Source of the DNA: Maea johnstoni | Taxonomy: Eukaryota > Annelida > Polychaeta > Spionida > Magelonidae | Length of the DNA: 64,000 bases | Direction: 5' to 3' | Assembly (NCBI GenBank): GCA_963942565.1 | Contig: OZ012687.1 | Span: forward strand, 1,580,351 to 1,644,350 | Shown here: positions 34,101-52,488 of the stretch, piece by piece | How the letters are laid out: every line of letters begins with the position of its first letter | How positions within the stretch are numbered: position 1 is the first letter of the stretch | Made by a program: the position numbers and the translations under genes | Notes under the pieces: generated by a model | The model's input: only the letters and a program-made list of their open reading frames with translations | What the model was told of the DNA's origin: nothing | Database searches by the model: none

Positions 34101-35008
34101 AAGGAACAAAGTATAACACTGATAATTATACTAATTAACTAACCTGTATGCAAATCATTGTGAACAAATGTCATCGGGTAGGATTCCTCTTCTTCGGTTA
34201 TTTCTTTGATGTTCACCAAATATCTATCAAAGCATTCAAGAAGGTCAGCAGTGAATTTCGCTGGATACATTTTCCTCAAAGGTTCTACCACCACTTGCCA
34301 GAAAGGTAACGCCCTCAGATGATTTTGTGTGTGTTTTACCATTGCATCCCCAAACTGGACTGAAAGGCCATCAGTGTTTCCAAAATAATGGGCATGGAAT
34401 TTCGCCATTTCAGAGAGTGCCCTGAACCGGTTTTGCTGAGTCCATGTGGCCGGTTCCAAGACACCTCCTATTTCAATATCCTCTTCTGCAATGTACTCAC
34501 TCACAACAACAAATCTCTCCCTCTTGACATCAAGTATTGTAAAATAATCAGTTGGACGAAAGCAAGCAAGATGTGGATCCACCATGGCCCTTCTAGCAGC
34601 CATGACTTCAAGTTCTGGTGCTCTACAGAAATTCATTGTCACAGGCCAGAATTTCTTTGCTGCAGAAAACACCTTTTCACCTGCATGCTCATACCCAGCA
34701 ATCCAGCCAGCCATGTTTTCAATCGCATTCCTTTTTGATTTTAAAGCAATATCAAATTGTGTTTTTTGTCCTGTAGAATCCTTTCCAACTAGAACAAACT
34801 TAAATATGCCAGTCAACTTTTGTGATTTATTCACAGCATCTCCCATTGCAGTACTAACCTTTGCCAGGTTATTCACAGCTTCCTCTCTCCATGACAGTAA
34901 ATGAATTCCTAATATTGAGGCAATATTAGCAAAAAATGTATCATTCAGTTCATTTCTAAAGAAGCCAACCTCTTCATTAATACTTTCACTTCCAGCCTGG
35001 GATTCCAT
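31121..35008 (-). CDS. Kinase gene 1: two-exon APH/CHK-like phosphotransferase, intact
   Basis: Exon 1 is 35008-34144 and exon 2 is 31545-31121, joined by GT...AG in phase 1 to give 430 codons including the TAG stop. The fold is protein-kinase-like, of the aminoglycoside/choline/ecdysteroid kinase type. It has a lysine in IALKSKRN (K90), a hinge-like VVVSEYI (about 167-173), SEMAKFHA (199-206), the catalytic HNDLHTGN (283-290) and a metal-binding aspartate in LILYDWE (D308). The intron falls between G289 and N290 of the catalytic motif. Such enzymes phosphorylate small molecules. The substrate cannot be read from sequence. There is no signal peptide or membrane segment, so it is probably cytosolic. 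It is first of a tandem series with copies at 39614, 50078 and 52519. Confidence 0.85.
31560..34140 (-). repeat. Intron of kinase gene 1, AT-rich with degenerate minisatellite
   Basis: From about 32160 to 33960 the intron is dense in short repeats of AATGTT, AATATT and ACATTT. Clearer tandem units containing AGGCCAA and then (A)CGTTTTAAT recur at about 33590, 33749 and 33889, a period of roughly 140-160 bp. No exon is seen inside. Confidence 0.7.
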
Positions 35009-35159
35009 GATGTATATAACAGTGTGATGAAATTAAAGGTTGCACTGACTTTGTTGTACTTATCTTCCCTCGTGTAAAGCGACCTATGATAATCCACCAC
35101 AGGTTCTGGCTGTGCACTTTATGCACCTCTCTCTCTCTCTATATATATATATATCCATA

Positions 35160-36510
35160 TAGATAGACTGCATGACGAGGCTTGAAGGGCATATTAATTA
35201 GAGTTTGGGAACTTGACCTGGACTACGTACTTATTATGTAAGATATGTAAAATATGGAATAGTATCCTATATCATGTAATTGGTTAAGGACGCATAAGGC
35301 TATCGCATGACTTCAAGGGCGTATTAACTGTTGCTGGGGAACGTGACATGAACTATGTACTTATGTAAGATATTGCATCGGAAGATGGGACATTTCATGT
35401 AGCTCCATTTGTGATGCTCCTTTGGTGATAGTGATAAATATTCAGACCATTATATAAAGCTACTTTTTGCCAATTTTTACAATTCCTAACATCGTGATCG
35501 ACGATATGATCAGAGGGTCATGTAAAGATTTCAAGAACGTGTCCTTTTTACTGATGAATAAGGAATACACTTCTTGTTTGAATTCTTCACATTTACGCGC
35601 GTATTTGGATTTAGATTAGAAATGAATTTCAGGTATATTGACGTGCTGTTCATAATATAGGATGATTACGTTGATCATATGCTGGAGGCGCCTGTACATA
35701 CAGTACATATACAACTCATTACGCACCAGAGACAATGATGAGGGTCGTTATGACACTTGGCCACTGGCTTTAAAATCATTAAGTGTGACCATAAAATACC
35801 ATCATGCAATATGCAAGTTTTTTTTCTATATATGTCAGAATATAATGTAGATCAAGTTAGCAGCATAGTATATGTAATGAAATAAAGACATTTAAATTGA
35901 TTCGAACCTAATCTTCAGCACAACTCTTTGAAATTCACAACCATTTATTTTCGCAACTCTTTCAGGTTTGACTCACTTGAGAAAAATCCACAACTCTTTT
36001 TGAAATTCACAACAATTTTTTTTTCACAACTCTTTCAGGTTTGACTCACGCCATCTTGCCTTCACCCTTGAGCGGCAGTCTCAAAATGAGACCACTGCGA
36101 TTAGTTAAATTAATCAAATTAACCATATTTAACAACAAATTAAATGAAAAAAAAGGTTTGGTCATGTTACAAATAGAGTACATGGAAATAATATCCCTAT
36201 AGCCGAACTAGTAAAACAATGTTGTGAATTTGACACAACAAAGATAAGGCTGCGGTACTGCTCTACCCTATATCCTGACACAAATGAGTTTTTTGGCCAT
36301 TGTCAATGAATGTTGGTAGTAAAGTTTCGGCCCATACGGATCACATTTTAGTTGATGTAGATGGTTTGTGGAAAATGAAATCAACTTTATATTTCATCTG
36401 GAATGACTTGAATTGGATGTTTATAGATAATGAATCGCAAAGTACAATGGGTGAGTGCACGTACCACGTAATCACAAAATGTAACGCCGCCGTCAATGTT
36501 GATATTTCTA
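35160..36510. repeat. Segmental-duplication block F, copy 2 (5' flank of kinase gene 1)
   Basis: Matches blocks at 16780, 43440 and 62230. It is joined directly to LINE remnant copy 2 at about 36510, an uninterrupted arrangement compared with copy 1. An AT-rich insert with no gene lies at about 35870-36290. Confidence 0.75.
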
Positions 36511-36519
36511 TTTTACAAT

Positions 36520-36860
36520 TACCCTGCCTCTGGAAGGAATGCAGTTGATAAATGACATACTCCCAAATCAAATGGAAATGCTGAAACAGAAAGAAATGCT
36601 TGCCTTGGATCGTATTCGAACAAACCTTCTAGAATATTGGACAATTAGGTTAATAGTCGATAACTACCGTAAGAAACTGGATGTTTATGGCTCTGAACAA
36701 AATTAGAAATTTGGTTCAATCAACACATTTCTTTTAGTCAACATTAATCTGAATTCTAAAGGAATTATAGTAAATATCATAAAATACGGAACAGCGGCAA
36801 GGTAAATATCATGACTGACACTGTTGACAAGTGAAAGAACAAGACAGGAGAGGAATTTAA
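36520..36860 (+). repeat. LINE remnant, copy 2 (5' portion)
   Basis: Best-preserved reading: LEGMQLINDILPNQMEMLK, then RIRTNLLEYWTIRLI and NYRKKLDVYGSEQN, a segment typical of L1/Tx1-like ORF2 downstream of the polymerase. Interrupted at 36860 by a foldback element. Confidence 0.7.
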
Positions 36861-37312
36861 AGGACAATTCCACCATGAATGAAACAGAGGCCCAAATAGT
36901 TTCTTATGGTATTCTCTACTTAAATCCAAGTTCCTACCAGTGCCAACCTTCATACAAGAAGTATATTGCTGCTTTAACACCTCCATAACAGACACAGAAT
37001 GCATACACTGGGGGCAGCCATTTTGGGCTTTTGATAGCCTCTAACAGGGCTGCTTGTGCAACTATTAGTCATTAGCAGTAAGGTAGCTGCCATACTGCTA
37101 ATGACTAATAGTTGCACAAGCAGCCCAGTTAGAGGCTATTAAAAGCCCAAAATGGCCGCCCCCAGTGTATGCATTCTGTGTCTGTTGTGGAGGTGTTAAA
37201 GCAGCAATATACTTTGTGTATGAAGGTTGGCACTGGTAGGAACTTGGTTTTAAATAGAGAATACCATAAGAAACTATTTGGGCCTCTGTTTTACTCATGG
37301 TGGAATTGTCCT
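36861..37312. mobile_element. Foldback MITE, 452 bp, TTAA target duplication
   Basis: Almost the entire element is one inverted repeat: arms of about 215 bp starting AGGACAATTCCACC meet near 37085. TTAA flanks both ends (36857-36860 and 37313-37316). The same site without the insert is present at 19505-19515 in LINE remnant copy 1. No coding capacity. It would need a transposase acting in trans. Confidence 0.95.
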
Positions 37313-38528
<1,216 letters not shown>

Positions 38529-39610
38529 AGGTTACACAGCATAATACACAACTTAGATACTGACCACTAACCAAGGAATACTGAAAGACATCGCCGGAAA
38601 TCTTTCACTACATAATTTGACATATGTCTGAAAAGAAATTCACAAACCAAGAAATACAGAAAACGGCAAAATTGTTAGCCATGGGATAGCGAGGAATGTG
38701 ACAAGATACGAATTTCCAAATACTCTCATGTGTGGCCTGATTTCAAGGAAGGGATCAATCTTCAACATACAACATGTACTTAGTAATAGGGGATTATGCA
38801 TTTGATAGGTAAAAACAGTTTCCTAAGTTGGTAATGTATAATAAATGTATGATGAACATAACAAAATGATAATTCTTATTCAGTTCAAATGATTATTTAT
38901 GAAATGAAATGGAAGGGAAATTAAGTGGTTATCCCAGTTCGAGTTAAATTTATTTTCCTGATAAATTATTTCCCATACCTTATTTACGCAAAATGATTTT
39001 AAAATTATGATGCGATTAGAATCAAACATTTATTGACTATAAATAAGCATTTTCAATATAGCTACTACGTTCAATATGGAAGGATGCTCTATATTCTTGT
39101 CTTAGGTGATTCATTCATTTCTGGAACACATACCTATTATGTTTAACCAGTAAAATTAAAGATATTTATATTAACACCTCTATTATTGTTTAGCCACTTT
39201 CAAGCTAAGTAAGCCCAATTGCGAAATATTAAAAAAATTATTAATAAGTGAAAAGATAATATCTATATCCTGTTAAAACGGATATTAGGATATTATAATT
39301 ACATTGGGAATCATCATTTCAAATCATGCTTGAGCTTCTTAACATGCATAATCCTGCAAATGTAAACGTTGTGCATATGAATAGTACTTGCAGGTTCACT
39401 GCAATATCACTACACAACATTCAATGATGACTTATATTAGACAAATGAAAATTGGGGGCCCTTTAGAACTGATAATAGTATATATGTTAATGATACTCTC
39501 AACTCAGTATTACATTCTCCTACTACCTGTTCTTTAATATGAAAGAAAGTCTGCTCTCTCTTTTGTACAGGTGAACTAAATGTTATTGCTGGTATGGAAA
39601 TGAGCAATAC
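38529..39610. repeat. Segmental-duplication block T, copy before kinase gene 2
   Basis: Matches 29740-31110 and, in its latter half, 49600-50075 and 51590-52515. No gene inside. Confidence 0.75.
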
Positions 39611-39613
39611 TAT

Positions 39614-43291
<3,678 letters not shown>

Positions 43292-43439
43292 AATGTATGT
43301 AACAGCGCGCTAAACTTATAGGTTGTATTAAATTTGTATAGGTTGTACTTATCTTCCCTCGTATAAAGCGACCTATGATGATCGACCATAGGTTCCTTAT
43401 GCACCTCTCTCTATATATATAAATCCATATAGATAGACT

Positions 43440-44400
43440 GCATGAAGGGCCTATTTTCTAGAGTTTAGCAATTTGACATAGACTACGTGCTTATCATGTA
43501 AGACATGTTAAATATGAAATAGTATCCTCTATTATGTTACGGGTTAAGGACGCATAAGGTTATCGCATGAAGAAGCTCGAAGGGCATTAGAACTGTTGTT
43601 GGGGAACTTGACATGGACTCTGTACGTAGGTAAGATATTGCATCTAAAAATGGGACATTTCAAGTAGCCCCAAGTGTGATCGAGTATGACAAGGTCAGTT
43701 ACGGTTTCAAAGATTTTTCTCCCCGTAGCTGATGATTAAGGGATACAATGTCCTTTAAGTATTAATTACATTATAAATATTCAAACTATTATGTAAAGCT
43801 ACTTTTTGCCAATATTTACAATTACTAACATCGTGATTGACGATGTGATCAAATGGTCAAGTGAAGATTTTAGGAACGTTTCCTTTTTACTGATAATTTA
43901 GGAATACACTTCTTTTTTAGTGATAGAATGTCATTTACTATTATTCACATTACTGTCTAAAGTTACTATGCATCGTTAAGAACTCTTCACATTTATGCGC
44001 CATTTAATGTGAGAGGTGCAGTTATGGAAATGCCGAGTATGTTATAAGTTCTATTTGGTGAATGGAAATCTTGTTTAATGGTATTTGAATTTAGATTGAA
44101 TATGGATTGCAGGTATGTTGATATCCTATTCAAAATGTTGGATGGTTACGTTGGTCATAGGCAGTTAGGCGCCTGTACATACAATACATATTACGCACCG
44201 GAGACAAGAAACAGGGCCGTTATGACACTTGGAAACTGGCTTTAGAATTATTAAGAGCGATCATAACACAACACCATACAGTATAACCTTTTGGGCTATT
44301 GTCAATAAGCAATAAATGTTGGGAGTTAAATCTCGGCTCATACTGATCACATTTTAGGTGATGTATATGATTTTTGTTAGAAGATATTACACTTTGGTAT
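43440..44400. repeat. Segmental-duplication block F, copy 3 (5' flank of kinase gene 2)
   Basis: Matches 16780, 35160 and 62230. It ends where the inverted MITE copy begins; no LINE remnant follows this copy. Confidence 0.7.
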
Positions 44401-44404
44401 TTAG

Positions 44405-44867
44405 AAGGGACATATACGCTCGTTATCAAAATTAAAAGATACACCCAAAGCACTGATTTCTGGCCAAAAAAGCACCCTTATTTTAATAAAAAACGCTGAC
44501 TTTTTCCAGTAAATAAACACCCCTTCTTTTATCAAAACACAGATATTGGATGAACGATAACACATACTTTAACTTAAGATTGTATAATCCTCTGCCTGTT
44601 TAGCGGCAGCAAGTGGCGACAGCAAACTCGGAAGTCCAGTCACTTCGGGAGTCACTCGGCGTCAGGGCCGCGTATATTTCGTGGATTGTAAGGGGATTTT
44701 CACCACCCCCCCCCCCCCCCTCGTACCTTCGTACCTGGGTACAAAAAAGTACCCTTCTTTTACAAAATCGCGGACATGCGGAGGTCTTATAAAAGACCCC
44801 TTCTTCCGCGAAATACGTAACGCGGGTGTGGCCCCCCTTTGTACCTAAGTGCCCCCCCCCCCCCGGG
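44405..44867 (-). mobile_element. MITE, older inverted copy of the 52038-52488 element
   Basis: Read in reverse it matches 52038-52488. Landmarks are the C-run with CCCGGG end, the TACTTTTTTGTACC-type pair, TTTAGCGGCAGCAAGTGGC and GGCCAGAAATCAGTGC. The end at 44867 is clear. The other end is decayed and its exact boundary is uncertain. Confidence 0.8.
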
Positions 44868-44916
44868 CTGATCAACCGCGTAGATTAAGCATATTTGTAA
44901 AAATCAACTTATCATA

Positions 44917-46715
<1,799 letters not shown>

Positions 46716-46779
46716 TGTGTGTGTGAATGTATATTATCTTTATAACATAACATCTGCAAATATGTCCACTATGATGAAG

Positions 46780-47480
46780 TTATCATCAAAATAGGTATAC
46801 TTCCATCCTAGCTACCATCTAGGAGACGTACTCGTTATTAACTCTACAATATACAATCCTATTCCATCTAACACTAAACATAGGCTATTGCAATACTAAA
46901 ACTAATCAACTGTGTAGAATAAGCATATATGTAAAGTATAAACTGGTTATTTATTGTATTAGATATTAGATTTTTTCATATTTCAATATATAATTGAGAT
47001 ATGTCCACTGCCATGTGCTGGCTGGAGTGAACTCCAAAATGACTTAGCATATACCCAACCCAGGTCCCATATGAGTGTGTTTCCAAATACCAACCTTACC
47101 ATTAATAATCCAAACCATCTAGTCTTAGACAGTGGTCATGGCAATACAAAAACTATCCAATCAGGTAGAATGTGTATCTATAGAAAATAAGCAATAATTA
47201 TTTTTTGGATATACAAATGAAAATATAATATTTCAATATCAAAAATTTATATGTTTCTCATTATCAACCTATTTACAAGCCAAACCATCCATGCCTAAAC
47301 ATTTGCTATGGAATTACAAAAATGAACCATTTGTGTGTAGTGTATATTGTTTATAGTATCTAATACTAATTTGTTTGATAAAATCAGTGAATCATTGATA
47401 TTTATCATATTATATTTCAATATATTTTCATTATGTCTTTCTGGTGAATTAAGCATATACACTTTACAATCCAAAACAGA
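46780..47480. repeat. Degenerate tandem repeat of about 200-250 bp units
   Basis: Segments with ATCCAAACCATCTA, then a GG/GCTATTGCAATAC-like piece, then ATCAACTGTGTAGAATAAGC recur near 46850, 47100 and 47280 with much divergence. The piece AACCGCGTAGATTAAGC at 44876 may be another unit on the far side of the insertions. Confidence 0.45.
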
Positions 47481-47704
47481 AAACCATATGCTCTCCTAAA
47501 AATCCTTGGTTATGATCTAAAATGGTTTTAAGGTGTGACCTACAAAAGATATTCAAGCCTGGATGTTTAAGGGATCCTTATGATAAGGCAGAATCTTTCA
47601 TTACACTTTTTAAAGGATATTTACTGATGAAAAAAGGTTTAAAATTATCACATAAATTCATACTCCCAAACCTATCACGGTTGGCATCTTAAAATGGTTT
47701 TACA

Positions 47705-47785
47705 TGTGTTATGTTGCAGGAGGCCACTTTGGACGGGATAAGACTCGCTCCAAAATTTCTCAGAGATATTACTGGCCAAATATGA

Positions 47786-47792
<7 letters not shown>
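47705..47792 (+). mobile_element. Fossil fragment of an integrase zinc-binding (H2C2) domain
   Basis: A short frame carries the GGHFGRDKT...YYWPNM pattern of the integrase H2C2 domain found in Ty3/Gypsy-like LTR elements, and also in host genes derived from them. Only about 28 residues remain before a TA microsatellite. It is a small old relic, or conceivably an exon of a domesticated gene. Confidence 0.6.

Positions 47793-47860
<68 letters not shown>
47788..47860. repeat. (TA)n microsatellite
   Basis: TA dinucleotides. Confidence 0.95.
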
Positions 47861-47862
<2 letters not shown>

Positions 47863-47967
47863 CTGATCTGCAAATATGTATCTACCTGATTACAATCTAA
47901 CTAGCTCGGCAAGGTCAGGAACACAAGTGTTGAGCCGCTTGTTTACAAATAGATTGCTGACTGTGAC

Positions 47968-49555
47968 TGAAGTTCAATAATATTGAACCTTACTATATAT
48001 GCAACGATATCTTATTGTGGATGTTCTGTGTTGCACATGTAAGGTTCAATGCGATCCTCTAATTTTATGTTGGCAGCGGTAGTTTAGCATAAAACCCATA
48101 AACGGAACCAATGCTAGGCTTCTTGGTCCTGAAAGCGTCATTAATTACCATATTATATGTCTTCTCCCAACAAATATTCTGGATATTTCGCAATAGAAAC
48201 AAAACCTACCATTCAGGTTGATAATATACTAGACACTTGTTGCATTTCCGCTAATCCAAATTTCCGTTCTGTAAATAATTCCGACTTTTACAAAACCAAT
48301 ATGGCAGACATATACAACTTTTCCAAGTCCATCGCCAGCTGCAGATGAAAAGAGTCTGATATAGTCCTATTTACACGGCGCTGACTTTAAATTATGATGG
48401 CAATACATAGAGCCAGCCGTCGGTGATTGAGAAGAGGAAAAATACGTTTCCCAGCTGTTTGTATGTGCCCAGATTATAGCAAATTAAAATGCTTCCGCTC
48501 AAAATTTCGGCGGAAGAGTGCTAACATGATTTTTAAGACTTAACATTAAACCCTACCGTCAGTAGGATGAAAACAGAAACGGGAAAATAGGTAGGGTTTA
48601 TGTCTGAACTAACTATGACTGTAGCCGATTAGTTTGAGTTGAGAGATGGAATGACGAGGAGACGAAGGAGCTTGACTTGAACACCACAACTTTATTCACT
48701 CCAAATAGTTCGACAGCTTGTGTATGACTAAGAACTATGACATGACGAAAAGATGTCTCATGCAGTGTCATCTACGCAGCATCTATGTAGTATCTATGCA
48801 GTATCTAAGCGGTAACTATGCAGTATCTATGCGGGTGGGTTAAATCTACAAAAATATCTGGAAAAATCTACAAAGTCACTGACATATCAAAAGCACCCAA
48901 AATATTCTCATATCAAAAATAATATGGTACAATAGTGACTAATAGCATACTCAAAGTGTACAATGACTGACGTGAGTAATGTAATGTCTTATTACTGCAA
49001 AACTATAATGACTATACAAAATAAGTATCAATAGTAATACACACTAAGTCTTATCTCCATATATCCAGACAATAGGAACACTACAGGTATACGGAATGTC
49101 TAATTCGAAAGTAGCTTCAAAACTCACTTAAAGTTATTATACAAAGTCATCATGTAAGCTCTAGTACTTCTTGAAACCTTTATGTATTACAATCCAACTA
49201 AATTATCTGAAATACTTACGACTTTAGCTCCTCAAAACTCAAAACTTTCACCAACTTTCAATGTCAACAAGTAAGTAACTGTCATGTGTGCCCTAACAAG
49301 CAAAATGCTGGTCCCCTGAGAGCAGCAGGCATGGGGAAACACCTAAAGAGACCTGCCACCTATTGGTCAACACACAAACTACAAGCGATTACAATGATTG
49401 ACAATTGATTGACATGAGTGACATGCATGAACGGATTTCAATAAAGGCATTGACTGACATGACTGACATGCATGAACGAATTACAATAAAGTCATTGACT
49501 GACATGACTGACATGCATGAATGAATTTTGATAGTAACCACTGCTGTCCGCTACA
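47968..49555. mobile_element. LTR-like insertion, 1.6 kb, GTGAC target duplication
   Basis: The insert begins TGAAG, ends CTACA and is flanked by GTGAC on both sides (47963-47967 and 49556-49560). The paralogous sequence at 51555-51580 runs through without it. The distal part, 48620-49555, itself begins TGTAGC and ends GCTACA, the TG...CA form of a long terminal repeat. On the minus strand it has an AATAAA-like signal, so it may be a solo LTR. No coding region is left. Family unassigned; a fossil. Confidence 0.6.
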
Positions 49556-49599
49556 GTGACAAACCGCGATATCCGATCGCAGCTATAGGGTAAAACCGT

Positions 49600-50077
49600 C
49601 ACAATATTATGTTTAACCATCGAAATTAAAAATATTAACATTAACTCTAGTAACGTTTGTTCACTTTATAGCTAAATTAGCTCGATCTCAATTTGTAAAG
49701 CAATGCATTATCAATACTTGAAAAGAAAATATCTATATCATATGTTACAAAAGATATTAGCATGTTATGATTAAGGTGGGAATCACTAAAAATACTTTCT
49801 GACCTTCTTAAATTGCACCCTCCTGCATATGTTGAAGTTGTTCATGAGAATATTACTTTCAAGCCCAATGCAATCTCACTACACAACGGGAAATGACGAC
49901 CCATACTAGACAGCTGAAAAATGGGAGTCCTCGAAGAACTGATAAAAGTATACATGTTATTTATACTTTCAACTTAGTATTACATTCTCCTATGTTCTTT
50001 AATTTGAACGGAAGTCTGGTTTCTTTTTTGTATAGATAGTGTACATTGTATTGCTTAGATAAAAATAGACATAACAT
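49600..50077. repeat. Segmental-duplication block T, copy before kinase copy 3
   Basis: Closely parallels 51600-52500 and more distantly 39147-39610. No gene. Confidence 0.7.
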
Positions 50078-50502
50078 CTAGAAGGGTTTTACTTCGTCGG
50101 TCAATGCCCTAGTAATCATCAATATATTTTCTAACCACTCATCACAAGGTACATATGCTCTAGCCTGGCCATGCAATGTAACTAATAGCGTTAATCTGTT
50201 GTAAAGTCTCTCATACACCTGGAAGCATAAGATACGATAGAAGCGCTTTTTGTCTTTAAATATGTTTATGATTTTCTCTTGATCACCACGTGCTTTCAGT
50301 GCTTTGATAAGTTCATGACGGTAATGTTCGGCATCCAAGGTCCATAGTTTCAGGTGTTCACTTGGACTGGATTGAGCGAGAACCGCTAAGTTCATGAAGA
50401 AAACGATGTCAGTTTGAGGAACGTGTATAGCGCAGGTCTCCCAGTCATATAGGATCAAGTCACTTTTGCCTTCCACTGGGTTCTTCCTTAGCCACATGTT
50501 TG
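50078..50502 (-). pseudogene. Kinase copy 3: 3' exon only
   Basis: A complete, open 425-bp second exon (141 codons plus stop), preceded by a TTGCAG acceptor at 50503-50508. It keeps LILYDWE and the full C-terminal region. Joined in the usual phase it would begin with Ala instead of the second Gly of HTGN, a change in the catalytic motif. No first exon is present between here and the next copy's 3' flank. The missing exon could lie in the 200-N gap at 51123, or the copy is truncated. An intact open exon argues for a young event. Confidence 0.7.
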
Positions 50503-51122
50503 CTGCAATCAAAACCAAGAAATCATTTGTAAGGGTATTTAGGAAGTGTATGGAGTGCATTGTTTTGCTCATTTTATCATCTACCGTGTTATTATTTGAC
50601 CTCTTAGCCTTAACAAAATATATGTTGCATGATAAGGAACACATTAAGCATCACGAATGTATCGTCCCAGCATGGTGTATGACATGAGGGGTAAAGAATT
50701 GAAAATATGCAATGTTTTTTTCAAATGGATCTCTTATCTACAATAATGAACTGGAATTCATCAAATTTCACAAATGTAGAGGAATATTGATCACACTTTC
50801 TCTATTCTATTTTTCCTCATTTCAGGTTTATAACGAATCTTTCAGTCACATTGCTTTACTTTTGGAAAATGTCAAATTAGAAGAGAAAAACTGATATTTC
50901 ATACCAAAATATTAAATTTGAAAAAACATGTATTTGTAAAATTATATAAAAGGAAAGCCACAAAACCTTTCTGGCTAGCACTTAAAGCACATGATAAATT
51001 AGGTAATAGTTGCTCTTTTATTCTGCTCGCTGATTATCTAGAGTGCATAGTTGGTCTGATTATGAAGTGTACGTATTGAAGCAGGTAACATCTCCAAATG
51101 TCCCTACATTCAAAAGATAAAC
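50503..51122 (-). other. Partial intron of kinase copy 3
   Basis: Parallels 52944-53560 in copy 4. No coding sequence. Confidence 0.7.
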
Positions 51123-51322
51123 NNNNNNNNNNNNNNNNNNNNNNNNNNNNNNNNNNNNNNNNNNNNNNNNNNNNNNNNNNNNNNNNNNNNNNNNNNNNNN
51201 NNNNNNNNNNNNNNNNNNNNNNNNNNNNNNNNNNNNNNNNNNNNNNNNNNNNNNNNNNNNNNNNNNNNNNNNNNNNNNNNNNNNNNNNNNNNNNNNNNNN
51301 NNNNNNNNNNNNNNNNNNNNNN
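51123..51322. other. Assembly gap (200 N)
   Basis: Exactly 200 N, a placeholder. It falls where the 5' half of kinase copy 3 should be. Confidence 1.
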
Positions 51323-51480
51323 GATCAACGTTGATCCAACGTATCCCGTTCAGATCGTCATCGCAAGTAAACGTGATACCGTTCAGATTCCGTTTTCCCA
51401 CCACGTTGATCAACGTTGATGGTCCTGAACAACGCCTAGTCGAACACGAGGCTAAACCAAACCAAAGAAAACCCGCCCGT
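51323..51480. other. Unassigned GC-moderate segment with GATCAACGTTGATC palindromes
   Basis: The perfect palindrome at 51323 recurs as GTTGATCAACGTTGAT near 51405. It differs from the AT-rich flanks and is not found elsewhere in the window. Confidence 0.5.
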
Positions 51481-51589
51481 GATTACAATCTAACTAGTTC
51501 GGCAAGGTCAGGAACATAAGAGCTGAGCCGCTTGTGTAAAAATAGATTGCTGACTGTGACAAATCGTGATATCGGATCACCGCCATAGG

Positions 51590-52029
51590 GTAAATCCGTC
51601 ACAATATTATGTTTAACCATTGAAATTTAAAATATTAATATTAACTCCTCTATTAATGTTTGTTCATTTTATAGCTAAATAGGCTCGATTCCGATTTGTA
51701 AAACAATGCATTATCTATATCATATGTACAAAAGATATAAGCATGTTATGATTAAGGTGTGAATCACTAAAAATATTTTCTGAGCTTCTTAAAATGCACC
51801 TCTCCTGCATATGTTGAAGTTTTTCATAAGAATATTACTTTCAAGCCCAATGCAATCTCACTACACAACAGGAAATGACGACCTATATTAAACAGCTGAA
51901 AAATGGTAGTCCTCTAAGAACTGATAAAAGTATACATGTTATTGCCACTTTCAACTTAGTATTACATTCTCCTATGTTCTTTAATATGAACGGAAGTCTG
52001 CTTTCTCTTTGTATAGATAATGTACATTG
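51590..52029. repeat. Segmental-duplication block T, copy before kinase gene 4
   Basis: Parallels 49600-50045. Interrupted at 52037 by a MITE. Confidence 0.75.
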
Positions 52030-52037
52030 TATTGCTT

Positions 52038-52488
52038 CCCAGGGTGGGGGGCATTCAGGTACAGAGGGGGCCCGCACACGCGTTATGTATTTCGCGGTAG
52101 AAGGGGTCTTTTTTGCGACCTCCGCATGTCCGCGATTTTGTTAGAGAAAGGTACTTTTTTATACCCAGGTAGGAAGTATGGGGGTCAAAATCCCCTTACA
52201 ATCCACGTAATATATGCGGCTCTGACGCCGAGTGACTGGGCTTCCGAGTTTGCTGCCGCCACTTGCTGCCGCTAAACAGGCAGAGTATTAACACATCTAA
52301 AGTTGAAATACGTGTTCCCGTTCATCCAATGTCAGTGTTTTGATAAAAGAAGGGTTGGAAAAAGTCCGCGTTTTTATTAAAATAAGGGTCCTTTTTTGGC
52401 CAGAAATCAGTGCTTTTAGGGGTATTTTTAAATTTTCATAACGAGCATATGCGCCCCCCTTAAACCCCAAGTGCCCCCCCCCCCCGGG
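52038..52488 (+). mobile_element. MITE, 451 bp, 8-bp target duplication TATTGCTT
   Basis: TATTGCTT occurs at 52030-52037 and 52489-52496. The paralogous site at 50050-50060 has a single TATTGCTT and no insert. Imperfect inverted ends start CCC(A/G)GG then a G run then GCA(C/T)T. No coding capacity. An 8-bp duplication fits hAT-type mobilisation. The frame over it is not a gene. Confidence 0.9.

Noticed and set aside
34388-34904. Plus-strand frames opposite kinase exon 1, also at 42885 and 55397
   Set aside because: Antisense shadows; the minus-strand kinase frame with splice sites and motifs is the real one.
52027-52275. 82-codon frame with cysteines
   Set aside because: It lies wholly inside the 451-bp MITE and is not kept in the inverted copy.
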